DNA of 12,224 nucleotides from an uncultured bacterium (GCA_903834855.1 CAILKS010000048.1:1-12224), one strand, 5' to 3'; shown: positions 1 to 6,540, counted from the stretch's first letter. Made by a program: numbers and translations. Notes: generated by a model not told the origin, from the letters alone.

Positions 1-7
1 CTCTTAA

Positions 8-427
8 CTATTTCCCAGTACTCCCAAACCCTCCTTCCCCTCTTACTGTGGAAGATAAATCTGTAACTTCCTCAATATCTACCAATTCAACTTTTTGAAT
101 TAACATTTGCGCAATTTTTTGCCCATGTTCAAAAATAATATCTTCATTATTCAAATTATGAACAACGACTTTTACTTCACCACGATATTCTGAATCAACT
201 ACACCACCTAAAGTTTTTAAACCTTTAGCGCCGATTGATGATTTATCCCAAATCAAACCCACAAATCCCTCTGGGATTTCCATAGAAATACCAGTAGGAA
301 CGGCGACAGTAGTATGTGCAGTTATTACTTGCCTACCATTTACATATAAATCCATTCCTGCATCATAACTATGAGCCCTTGTTGGTAAAACAGCTTCATT
401 ATTTATTTTTTTGACAGATAATTTCAT
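8..427 (-). CDS. dut: dUTP diphosphatase (dUTPase), trimeric type
   Basis: Hydrolyses dUTP to dUMP and pyrophosphate. This keeps uracil out of DNA and supplies the ThyA substrate. At 139 aa it is a normal length for the homotrimeric family. All five family motifs are visible: motif 1 AHSYDAGMDLY (18-28), motif 2 at 60-69 (WDKSSIGAKG), motif 3 GGVVDSEYRGEV (74-85, with Asp78 as the likely water-activating residue and Tyr81 in the uracil pocket), motif 4 GQKIAQMLI (102-110), and the glycine-rich C-terminal arm RGEGGFGSTGK (129-139). Motif 2 reads DKSS where most family members have PRSG. I regard this as a variant, not a defect, because everything else is intact. It is the last of three genes glyA-tmk-dut, with 2 bases between it and tmk and no SD sequence, so translation is probably coupled. 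The stop codon is TAG. Confidence 0.96.
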   Translation of the reverse strand: MKLSVKKINNEAVLPTRAHSYDAGMDLYVNGRQVITAHTTVAVPTGISMEIPEGFVGLIWDKSSIGAKGLKTLGGVVDSEYRGEVKVVVHNLNNEDIIFEHGQKIAQMLIQKVELVDIEEVTDLSSTVRGEGGFGSTGK

Positions 428-429
428 AA

Positions 430-1092
430 TTAATTAATAGCATTATATATCTCTTCGTTTATAGCTTCACGACTCAACATCACACCCTGCTCTGAACAAT
501 GAATAGTTTTCCACCCGTATTTCTTTGCTACATAAATATATGCCTCAGATGCTTTTTTTAAATGATTAAGGTCTGCTTCATGAATATCCATCTTTTTACC
601 ATGTGTATAATTACGGTTATTCTTATGATTCACCATTTGCTGTCCAAGCTCTGGAGGAACATAAAGGAAAAGTGTTTGGTCAGGCTCAGGAATTCCAAAA
701 GTTTTATATTCAAGATTATTTAACCATTCTAAATATTTATCTCGATCTTCTACATCATCGATCTTCCCAGCCTGATGCCCCATATTTGCAGAAACATATC
801 TATTTGCTATTACATATATTCCTTCATCTAACCATTTTTTTATTTCGAAAGATTTATCATATCTATCAAGCGCATAAAACATTGAAGCTCTATATGGGCC
901 AACGTCTTCTGCTGTACCATATTCACCTCGTAAATATTTTGCTACGAAATAACTCGATGGATTTTCATATTGAGGAAAATCAACCATCTCGACAGGAACA
1001 CCGTCTGCTTTTAAACGCTTAACTAAAAGATGAACTTGCGTTCCCTTTCCAGAACCATCTGTTCCTTCGATAACAATAAACTTTCCTTTCAT
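430..1092 (-). CDS. tmk: Thymidylate (dTMP) kinase
   Basis: Phosphorylates dTMP to dTDP with ATP, the step after ThyA. The 220-aa protein has the P-loop GTDGSGKGT (10-18) next to the N-terminal strand, the substrate-side DFPQYENPSS segment (38-47), the ALDRYDK region (74-80) and the motif ANRYVSANMGHQ (96-107). The last corresponds to the family's DRY-S..YQ motif, with Asn97 in place of the usual Asp. The region around 155-170 (HKNNRNYTHGKKMDIHE) fits the LID plus dTMP-binding part and is somewhat longer than in E. coli Tmk. The gene sits 2 bases after glyA and 2 bases before dut on the same strand, with no promoter or SD visible in the gaps, so it is part of one transcript. Deoxyguanosine or other deoxynucleoside kinases are less likely given the neighbours and the overall motif order. 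Confidence 0.93.
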   Translation of the reverse strand: MKGKFIVIEGTDGSGKGTQVHLLVKRLKADGVPVEMVDFPQYENPSSYFVAKYLRGEYGTAEDVGPYRASMFYALDRYDKSFEIKKWLDEGIYVIANRYVSANMGHQAGKIDDVEDRDKYLEWLNNLEYKTFGIPEPDQTLFLYVPPELGQQMVNHKNNRNYTHGKKMDIHEADLNHLKKASEAYIYVAKKYGWKTIHCSEQGVMLSREAINEEIYNAIN

Positions 1093-1094
1093 AA

Positions 1095-2267
1095 TTATTT
1101 ACGAAGTATTGCATCCATCTTATTTGCAATCTCTACAAAATCTTTCTCTTTCGCACCACGAGTAGTTTCAGCTGCGGTTCCAACACGTATACCTGATGGA
1201 TCCATCACCCCACGTGGATCCTGTGGAATTGTATTCATGTTTACGATTATTCCAGCTTTCTCTAATTTATCACTTGCCTCTTTTCCAGATAATCCCTTAC
1301 CTCCTGCCCATGTATCAACTAAAAGTAAATGTGAATCAGTGCCTCCAGTAATTACACGCCAGCCTTTTTTCTCAAGAGCTAAACCGAACGCTTGCGCATT
1401 TTTTATAACTTGCTTTGCATACTTTTTAAATGCTGGAGTTGAAGCCTCCTTCAAAGCAATAGCCACTGCTGCAATTTGATTATTGTGTGGTCCACCTTGA
1501 AGTCCTGGAATAATTGTCTTATCTATTTTCTTATCCATTTCGCGTTTATCTTTTTTAACAAAAATCATAGCAGATCTTGGACCGCGAAGTGTTTTATGAA
1601 CTGTAGTAGTTACAATATCTGCATATTTAAATGGTGTTGGATACTCTTCCCCTGCTACTAATCCCGCAAAATGTGACATATCTACCATAAGTAGAGCTCC
1701 TACTTTCTTTGCAATAGCTGCAAACTTTTTAAAATCTACAACTCGTGGGTATGCCGTAAAACCAGCAACAATAATATCTGGCTTTTCAGTGATGGCAATT
1801 TTTTCAATTTCTTTATAGTTGAGCATCTCTGTTTTTGGATCAACTTCATACGGAACTTGCTTCCAAATTTTACCAGTCATAGAAACTGACTGTCCATGGG
1901 TCAAATGTCCCCCACTTGATAGCTTAAGCCCCATTATCTTCCCACCAAGAGGCACCAAAGCCGCATAGACAGCAAAATTCGCAGGAGAACCAGAAAGTGG
2001 CTGTACATTCACATGCCACTTCTTAGGGTCCAATTTAAAGAGTGAAAGCGCACGTTCACGAGCCAAAGATTCCACCTGATCAATCACCACATTTCCCCCG
2101 TAATATCTGCGTCCTGGATAACCTTCCGAATATTTATTTGTAAGAGATGAGCCTAGTGCAGTCAAAACATCATCAGACACATAGTTTTCTGATGCAATTA
2201 AATTGATAACTTTCTTCTGTCTTACTTCTTCTGCTTTGATTAATTTTTCTACAATTTTGTCTTTCAT
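1095..2267 (-). CDS. glyA: Serine hydroxymethyltransferase
   Basis: PLP enzyme converting serine and tetrahydrofolate to glycine and 5,10-methylene-THF, the one-carbon donor that ThyA consumes. The protein has 390 aa, somewhat shorter than the usual ~415. Visible motifs: LIASENYVS (23-31), GYPGRRYYGG (49-58), PLSGSPAN (90-97), GGHLTHG (119-125), VDMSHFAGLVA (195-205, with Asp196 pairing with the PLP pyridine nitrogen and His199), TTVHKTLRGPR (221-231) with the Schiff-base lysine at 225, GGPHNN (258-263), and SGIRVGTAA (358-366) with the substrate-carboxylate arginine at 361. It is the first gene of glyA-tmk-dut and is divergent from thyA across 138 bases. The ATG has no SD. A weak minus-strand promoter (TTTAAA near 2314-2319, GATATT at 2291-2296) may serve it, but I am not sure. 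Threonine aldolase is excluded by the SHMT-specific motifs. Confidence 0.96.
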   Translation of the reverse strand: MKDKIVEKLIKAEEVRQKKVINLIASENYVSDDVLTALGSSLTNKYSEGYPGRRYYGGNVVIDQVESLARERALSLFKLDPKKWHVNVQPLSGSPANFAVYAALVPLGGKIMGLKLSSGGHLTHGQSVSMTGKIWKQVPYEVDPKTEMLNYKEIEKIAITEKPDIIVAGFTAYPRVVDFKKFAAIAKKVGALLMVDMSHFAGLVAGEEYPTPFKYADIVTTTVHKTLRGPRSAMIFVKKDKREMDKKIDKTIIPGLQGGPHNNQIAAVAIALKEASTPAFKKYAKQVIKNAQAFGLALEKKGWRVITGGTDSHLLLVDTWAGGKGLSGKEASDKLEKAGIIVNMNTIPQDPRGVMDPSGIRVGTAAETTRGAKEKDFVEIANKMDAILRK

Positions 2268-2411
2268 GTGATGGATAATTTACTTTGGTTAATATCTTAC
2301 TAGCGTAGCATGTTTTAAAGAGAATTTAAAAAAGAAAAAATTCATCTTTACAATACAATATTAAACATGTAAATACTGCTTTTAATCTCGAGCTTAAGGT
2401 ATACTTTGCAC
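2268..2411. promoter_or_regulatory. Divergent glyA/thyA control region with a leaderless-type thyA promoter
   Basis: This AT-rich spacer separates glyA (minus) from thyA (plus). On the plus strand a clear -10 box TATACT lies at 2400-2405 and ends six bases before the ATG at 2412, so transcription should begin at or next to that A. No good -35 is visible 16-18 bases upstream (the sequence there is TGCTTT-like). On the minus strand the best glyA candidate is GATATT (2291-2296) with TTTAAA 17 bases upstream. It matches the consensus poorly. No SD is present for either gene. The plus-strand call is fairly firm from box quality and spacing, and the minus-strand one is tentative. Confidence 0.55.
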
Positions 2412-3353
2412 ATGAAAACATATCACGTAGATGACACATATCTTGACCTTATAGAACGTATTAAAAGTGAAGGTGTACAAAAAGGAGACCGTACAGGAAC
2501 TGGAACTTTGTCTATTTTTGGACATCAAATGCGTTTTGATTTATCAAAAGGTTTCCCCCTTTTAACAACAAAAAAACTTCCAATAAAATCTATTATTCAT
2601 GAGCTGCTATGGTTTGTTCGTGGTGATAATAATTTAGGTTATTTAGCAGAAAATAACGTACACATTTGGGATGAGTGGCCATTCAAATCATATTTACAAA
2701 GAAATAATTTGCCAATGCCGATAGTGAATAGTGATGAGTGGAAAACACAAATGCAAGCCTTTGTTGAAAAAATAAAAACCGATATGGAATTTAGAAAAGA
2801 ACATGGAAGCCTGGGCCCTATTTATGGTTATCAATGGCGAAACTGGCCAACACCAAACGGAGGTCATATCGATCAATTAAAAAATGTCATCGAACAAATA
2901 AAAAAGAATCCAAACGATAGGCGTATGATTGTCTCTGCTTGGAATGTTGCAGATATTGATGAGATGGCAAAGGCGGGCCTCCCACCATGCCACTGTCTAT
3001 TTCAATTTTATGTAGCTGATGGAAAACTTTCCTGCCAACTTTATCAAAGAAGTTGTGATACTTTTTTAGGTGTACCATTTAACATTGCCTCATATGCACT
3101 TTTAACTATGATGATTGCTCAAGTGACCAGACTTACCCCGGGAGAATTCGTTTGGACAGGTGGTGATGTGCATTTATACAATAATCATTTAGCTCAGGCA
3201 GACGAACAACTCGCAAGAAGAAATGATTTACGCCCTATGCCTACAATGAAAATTAATCCTGCTATTACTGACATTACAGCTTTCACAATAAACGATTTTG
3301 AAATTGTTGATTATAATCCGCACGATTCTATTAAAGCACCGATTGCTGTTTAA
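2412..3353 (+). CDS. thyA: Thymidylate synthase, ThyA type
   Basis: Methylates dUMP to dTMP using methylene-THF and releases dihydrofolate. With 313 aa it matches the long Lactobacillus casei-type enzyme, not the 264-aa E. coli type. The extra ~50 residues lie in the small domain at about 83-148. Numbering from the ATG at 2412: dUMP-phosphate arginine motif RTGTGT (27-32), catalytic Cys193 in LPPCHC (191-196), QRSCD (212-216), the dUMP-binding FNIASYALLT stretch (223-232) and DVHLYNNH (252-259). A TTG two codons upstream (2406) is open in the same frame. The ATG is preferred because a TATACT box ends at 2405, which puts the likely transcription start on the ATG itself. The gene is followed three bases later by folA, the classic thyA-folA pair, which couples DHF production to its reduction. 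No SD. Confidence 0.97.
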   Translation: MKTYHVDDTYLDLIERIKSEGVQKGDRTGTGTLSIFGHQMRFDLSKGFPLLTTKKLPIKSIIHELLWFVRGDNNLGYLAENNVHIWDEWPFKSYLQRNNLPMPIVNSDEWKTQMQAFVEKIKTDMEFRKEHGSLGPIYGYQWRNWPTPNGGHIDQLKNVIEQIKKNPNDRRMIVSAWNVADIDEMAKAGLPPCHCLFQFYVADGKLSCQLYQRSCDTFLGVPFNIASYALLTMMIAQVTRLTPGEFVWTGGDVHLYNNHLAQADEQLARRNDLRPMPTMKINPAITDITAFTINDFEIVDYNPHDSIKAPIAV

Positions 3354-3356
3354 ATT

Positions 3357-3842
3357 ATGTCACTATCTATTATCGCAGCAGTTGCAAAAAATAATGTAAT
3401 TGGAAATGAGAATAAGCTTCTTTGGAGGATTCCACTTGATATGAAATTTTTTAAAAACACAACGACAGGCCATCCAATAATAATGGGAAGAAAAACTTTT
3501 CTATCTATTGGGAGAGCTCTTCCAAATAGAAGAAATATTGTAATAACTCGTGATGAAAATTTTTCATTTGAAAATGTAGAGGTATTTCACTCGATCGAAG
3601 AAATTGTTTCTCTTTTTAAAGATGCAAAAGGTGAGGCTTTTATAATAGGAGGTGCAGATATTTATAAACAATTTTTCCCTATCGTAGATAAGCTATATAT
3701 AACTCATATTGATGAAGAATTTATTGGTGATACATCTTTCCCAGAAATTAATCAAAATATTTGGAAAAAAGAATCTGAAAATAAAGTAGAAAAAAGTGAA
3801 GAAAACCCTTATCAAATTAGATTTGCGACTTATACACACTAA
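3357..3842 (+). CDS. folA: Dihydrofolate reductase
   Basis: Reduces the dihydrofolate made by ThyA back to tetrahydrofolate with NADPH. The 161-aa protein is a normal chromosomal-type DHFR. Visible features: strand A plus Met20-like loop IIAAVAKNNVIGNENKLLW (5-23), the active-site acid Asp28 in IPLDMKFFK (25-33), the NADPH-binding GRKTF-SIG segment (44-52), LPNRRNIVITR (55-65), and the GGADIY motif (98-103) that binds the cofactor phosphates. It starts three bases after the thyA stop without its own SD or promoter, so it should be co-transcribed and translationally coupled. Its TAA stop overlaps the dcd TAG stop on the other strand by four bases, and no terminator is visible between the converging genes. 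Confidence 0.96.
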   Translation: MSLSIIAAVAKNNVIGNENKLLWRIPLDMKFFKNTTTGHPIIMGRKTFLSIGRALPNRRNIVITRDENFSFENVEVFHSIEEIVSLFKDAKGEAFIIGGADIYKQFFPIVDKLYITHIDEEFIGDTSFPEINQNIWKKESENKVEKSEENPYQIRFATYTH

Positions 3843-4948
3843 GCCTCTGGTATTTTAAATTGCTTTGCTAATTTTGGACCAGACTGAATTAAATAATTTG
3901 AATTTTTCTGATCATAATGTATCTCTGGAGTTTCTGACATTCTTTCAAATTTAACTTTACCAATTGGTTGACCGTTAGAAATTATCACATCTTCAAAAGT
4001 ACGAACTTCTAGTGTTATTGGTCTACCTTTTCCTTCACCATCTTTGCCACAACCCCACCCTGGATCAAAAAATCCTGCGTAGTGAGTACGAAATTCTCCA
4101 GTTCGAGAGTCCATATCTACCATTTCACTCGCTAAATACGGTGGCACTCTTAAAGCTTCTTTTGTTGAAAGAATATAAAAACTATCTTTTCTTAAAACAA
4201 TACTATCCCCTGTTTTTTTAATTGGGATAAAATATCTTGAAGAATCAATACTGTCATTAGGAGAGCTCAAGTCAACAACAGTGTTAGAACCACGGCATTC
4301 ATATCCAACAATGTCTTGTGACAAATCAAGTCTGAGTAAAATTGAACCATCAGAATCTTTCATTTTAAAACTTTCATAGGAATATGGATCACCGTTTAAA
4401 TGGTAAGCTAGTGGTTTTTTATGCCATTCAATATCCAGATCAGACTCTTTAAACCTGGTATTTTTATTAAAGAATCTTACCTGACTAATTGCAAATCCTT
4501 CACTAAGCAAAACTGGATATGAACGAGGTACAACTATCGCCCACAAATCCCCCTTAATCCCTTTTGGTAAAGTGTCGTATCTTGCAACGCCGTCTTTTAC
4601 AATACGAACATGTAAATCGTGCCTACCAGTTGAAGATTTTGGATTACAATATGCATAAATATCTTCTGGTAAATCAAAAGATTCATTTAGGTGTACAACA
4701 TAAACTATTCCATGCTCAAGCGGTTTTTCTATTTCATGACGAGATCCATGTAACTTTTTTATAAGATCTAAAATTGATTCTCCTGTTTTAGGTAAAAAAA
4801 CTCCATCGACTCTATACCATTCTGACCCAACTGTAACATCAATAGAGGCTGGGCTAATATTTTTATCTTCCACATTTTTGAAAAACCCTTTTTCAATAAA
4901 TTCTCGCAATTTCTGTGATGGTAGCGCCCCATTTCCTGATTCATTCAT
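3839..4948 (-). CDS. dcd: Two-domain dCTP deaminase (DCD family with duplicated dUTPase-like fold)
   Basis: Deaminates dCTP to dUTP and so feeds dUTPase and ThyA. At 369 aa it is about twice a single-domain Dcd and matches the fused DCD family (Pfam PF06559), which I know mainly from Alphaproteobacteria. N-terminal half: ISPASIDVTVG (31-41), NPKSSTGRHDLHVRI (102-116) carrying the Ser-Ser-x-Gly-Arg signature, then KGDLWAIVVPRSYPVLL (132-148). C-terminal half: YFIPI (239-243), LASEMVDMDSRTGEFRTHYAG (272-292), FFDPGWG (293-299), and ITLEVRT (311-317) with Glu314 where single-domain Dcd has its catalytic Glu. It ends with SNYLIQSGPKLAKQFK (350-365). The halves seem to keep complementary catalytic motifs. 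A bifunctional dCTP deaminase/dUTPase is possible but less likely with dut present. It has its own promoter and no SD. Confidence 0.9.
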   Translation of the reverse strand: MNESGNGALPSQKLREFIEKGFFKNVEDKNISPASIDVTVGSEWYRVDGVFLPKTGESILDLIKKLHGSRHEIEKPLEHGIVYVVHLNESFDLPEDIYAYCNPKSSTGRHDLHVRIVKDGVARYDTLPKGIKGDLWAIVVPRSYPVLLSEGFAISQVRFFNKNTRFKESDLDIEWHKKPLAYHLNGDPYSYESFKMKDSDGSILLRLDLSQDIVGYECRGSNTVVDLSSPNDSIDSSRYFIPIKKTGDSIVLRKDSFYILSTKEALRVPPYLASEMVDMDSRTGEFRTHYAGFFDPGWGCGKDGEGKGRPITLEVRTFEDVIISNGQPIGKVKFERMSETPEIHYDQKNSNYLIQSGPKLAKQFKIPEA

Positions 4949-4954
4949 ATAACA

Positions 4955-4983
4955 ATATTAGCAGAAATATGTAACTTAAACAA
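4955..4983 (-). promoter_or_regulatory. dcd promoter, predicted leaderless start
   Basis: Reading the minus strand, a TTGTTT -35-like hexamer (4978-4983) is followed after exactly 17 bases by TAATAT (4955-4960). Six bases then separate the -10 from the ATG at 4948. A start about seven bases after the -10 would fall on the ATG, giving an mRNA without a leader. No SD exists, in keeping with this. The -35 has three consensus matches and the -10 four, so spacing is the main support. Confidence 0.5.
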
Positions 4984-5013
4984 AAAGTAACCAGAAATTT
5001 ACTTTTATCAGAT

Positions 5014-5042
5014 TTGATTAATTTTAATGGTTATGTTAGAAC
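5014..5042 (+). promoter_or_regulatory. Promoter of the 65-aa zinc-finger gene, extended -10
   Basis: TTGATT (5014-5019) and TAGAAC (5037-5042) are separated by 17 bases. The TG at 5034-5035 is in the right place for an extended -10. Transcription would begin near 5049 and give a leader of about 34 bases. That leader carries the SD AAAGGGG at 5068-5074, eight bases before the ATG at 5083. The promoter points away from the dcd promoter in the same 134-base spacer. Confidence 0.5.
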
Positions 5043-5082
5043 CAGGATGGAGTCTAGTTGTTTTATGAAAGGGGTATGTATC

Positions 5083-5280
5083 ATGTCTCAATGCTCTCAT
5101 TGCGATGGTTCCGGAAAATGCCAAGATGACTTCCATCTTGGAACATTTTCAGATGACGACAATGGCCCAGATCTATGGGATCACATTGGTGGTAAATGTC
5201 CATCTTGCGGTAGTACCAATACCGAAATGCGCCCTGAGTGCCCTCATTGCGACGGCACAGGAATAACGGGTTGGCTTTAA
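5083..5280 (+). CDS. Small Cys-rich protein with DnaJ-type CxxCDGxG zinc motifs
   Basis: The 65-aa protein has seven cysteines: CSHCDGSGKC (4-13), CPSCGS (39-44) and CPHCDGTG (53-60). The first and last motifs are near-identical CxHCDG[S/T]G units, like the outer pair of the DnaJ/Hsp40 zinc centre (CxxCxGxG), so they probably bind one Zn together. The middle CPSC has no obvious full partner apart from Cys13. An acidic stretch, DDDNGPD (24-30), lies between. There is no J-domain, so it is not a co-chaperone itself. The specific role is unknown. The start at 5083 is preferred over more upstream in-frame codons because of the well-placed SD AAAGGGG, and the upstream codons overlap the promoter. 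Its GC content (roughly half) is clearly above that of its neighbours. It is a single-gene unit with its own promoter and a terminator 23 bases downstream. Confidence 0.75.
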   Translation: MSQCSHCDGSGKCQDDFHLGTFSDDDNGPDLWDHIGGKCPSCGSTNTEMRPECPHCDGTGITGWL

Positions 5281-5302
5281 TTGTTAGCAACTCAGTCAAA
5301 CG

Positions 5303-5328
5303 AAAAACCACCCTCCCGGGTGGTTTTT
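5303..5328. terminator. Bidirectional intrinsic terminator between the 65-aa gene and rplK
   Basis: Perfect 11-bp stem AAAAACCACCC (5303-5313) / GGGTGGTTTTT (5318-5328) with a four-base loop. The A and T runs at the two ends give a U-tract on either strand. It therefore serves the plus-strand 65-aa gene (stop 5280) and the minus-strand rplK (stop 5341). Confidence 0.92.
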
Positions 5329-5340
5329 GTATTAATTAAA

Positions 5341-5751
5341 TTAACTAACTTTGATTCCTATTGAACGAGCTGTACCTTCTATGATCTTCATAGCTTGTTC
5401 AACTGTGTGAGCTGTTAAATCTTTCAATTTAATTTCTGCAATTTCACGAACTTTTTCTTTTGAAATTGTTCCAGCACCTCCTTTTGAGTTACCTTTTGCA
5501 ACACTTGCAGACTTCATAACCAAAGATGTAGCAGTTGGAGTCTTGATAACGAAATCATATGTACGATCTTCGTAAACATAGATTTTTACTGTCATTCTTC
5601 CTTGCTGTCCTTGAGTTGCGGCGTTAAATTTATTAACGAAGTCCCCAATCTGAACACCAGCCTGTCCTAGGGCAGGACCAAGTGGAGGAGCAGGGGTTGC
5701 CTTTGCTGCCTCAATCTGAACTTTCACGTATTTTGTAATTTTCTTTGCCAT
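5341..5751 (-). CDS. rplK: 50S ribosomal protein L11
   Basis: Binds the GTPase-associated region of 23S rRNA and is part of the factor-binding site. The 136-aa protein covers the whole family. The N-terminal domain (1-71) has the conserved proline-rich APPLGPALGQAGVQIGDFV (21-39). The C-terminal rRNA-binding domain (73-136) has KGGAGTISKEKV (90-101), EIAEIKLKDLTAH (103-115) and the signature IIEGTARSIGI (123-133). The leader is about 17 bases and lacks an SD. In most bacteria rplK is followed by rplA (L1) and the operon is autoregulated by L1. Here a bidirectional terminator and a plus-strand gene follow instead, so rplK is monocistronic. It also has its own strong promoter, separate from nusG. 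Confidence 0.98.
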   Translation of the reverse strand: MAKKITKYVKVQIEAAKATPAPPLGPALGQAGVQIGDFVNKFNAATQGQQGRMTVKIYVYEDRTYDFVIKTPTATSLVMKSASVAKGNSKGGAGTISKEKVREIAEIKLKDLTAHTVEQAMKIIEGTARSIGIKVS

Positions 5752-5774
5752 AATATGATTTGAAAAGTTTGCTT

Positions 5775-5803
5775 ATTCTATCAGGTTTTATTGATTTTGA
5801 CAA
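5775..5803 (-). promoter_or_regulatory. Strong sigma70-type promoter of rplK
   Basis: On the minus strand TTGTCA (5798-5803, five of six consensus bases) and TAGAAT (5775-5780, five of six) are spaced by exactly 17 bases. TGA directly precedes the -10, an extended -10 element. The predicted start is near 5768, 17 bases upstream of the rplK ATG. This decouples rplK from nusG. Confidence 0.8.
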
Positions 5804-5907
5804 CCTGTAGTCTTAAAAAGGATTAGATTGCTCCAGATTTTAGAAGGAAGGAGTTTTTACGACAATCAGTTTTCAAAAAGATAGAAATTGCTTTAGATGC
5901 GAGGCAT

Positions 5908-5965
5908 AAAGGATTTTTTCGACTAAAACGTACTTGGGTGTACGTTGCAGGAGGAAAAATCCTTT
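5908..5965. repeat. Two-tier inverted repeat in the nusG-rplK spacer
   Basis: Outer arms AAAGGATTTTT (5908-5918) / AAAAATCCTTT (5955-5965) are 11 bp and perfect. Inside them is a second hairpin AACGTAC (5927-5933) / GTACGTT (5940-5946) with a six-base loop. It lies 22 bases downstream of the nusG stop on the minus strand. The inner hairpin is followed by only four U on that strand, so it could be a weak terminator or a 3'-end stabilising/processing structure for secE-nusG mRNA. I see no convincing ORF in the 236-base spacer. Confidence 0.6.
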
Positions 5966-5987
5966 GCAACAAAGCAGATGAAGCGAT

Positions 5988-6533
5988 TTATATTTTTTTG
6001 ACCTGGAGAAAGTCTAACTCGACGGGTGTCTCGCGTCCAAACATATTCACCAACACCTTCAACTTTCCACGTGATTTATCTACTTCACTAACCTTTCCTT
6101 CGAATTCCTTAAATGGACCATCGATAATAGAAACCAATTCCCCCACCTCTACCACGATCTCATGTTCGACTTCACCGGATTTCATTTTATTCAAAAGATA
6201 ATCAATTTCTTTTTGTGAAAGTGGAACTGGTGTAGTGCCAGCACCAACGAATCCTGTAACGCGCGGAGTATTACGAACAACATACCAACTATTATCATCC
6301 ACAATCATGTCTACAAGAATGTATCCAGGATATACCTTTTCCTCAACTTCTACACGCTTAGTTCCTTTAACTTTAATTTTCTTTTCAATTGGAACAACCA
6401 CGTCAAAAATCTTATCTTCCATTTGAAGAGATTCAATACGCTGTTTTAAATTACGTTGTACTGCATTTTCGTAACCACTATATGTATGGATTGCATACCA
6501 ATGACGCTCTCCGGTGAATTCTTGTTTAGCCAT
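5988..6533 (-). CDS. nusG: Transcription termination/antitermination protein NusG
   Basis: RNA-polymerase-associated elongation factor that bridges the clamp and contacts Rho or the ribosome. The 181-aa length is typical. The NGN domain spans about 10-113 with HWYAIHTYSGYENAV (11-25), the conserved EEKVYPGYILV (64-74), the FVGAG motif (95-99) and PVPLSQKEI (102-110). The KOW domain spans about 127-181 with GELVSIIDGPFKEFEGKV (131-148), KVLVNMFGRETPVELDF (159-175) and QVKKI at the end. It is the second gene of secE-nusG on the minus strand, 61 bases after secE, with a 14-base direct repeat in that gap. No SD precedes its ATG (the sequence is CTATCCCT). There is no extra inserted domain. Confidence 0.98.
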   Translation of the reverse strand: MAKQEFTGERHWYAIHTYSGYENAVQRNLKQRIESLQMEDKIFDVVVPIEKKIKVKGTKRVEVEEKVYPGYILVDMIVDDNSWYVVRNTPRVTGFVGAGTTPVPLSQKEIDYLLNKMKSGEVEHEIVVEVGELVSIIDGPFKEFEGKVSEVDKSRGKLKVLVNMFGRETPVELDFLQVKKI

Positions 6534-6540
6534 AGGGATA

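Noticed and set aside
5752..5900. L1-binding leader or riboswitch upstream of rplK
   Set aside because: The promoter leaves a leader of only about 17 bases, too short for either.
5938..6201. 87-codon plus-strand ORF over the nusG end
   Set aside because: It is antisense to nusG and the inverted repeat and has no start signals.
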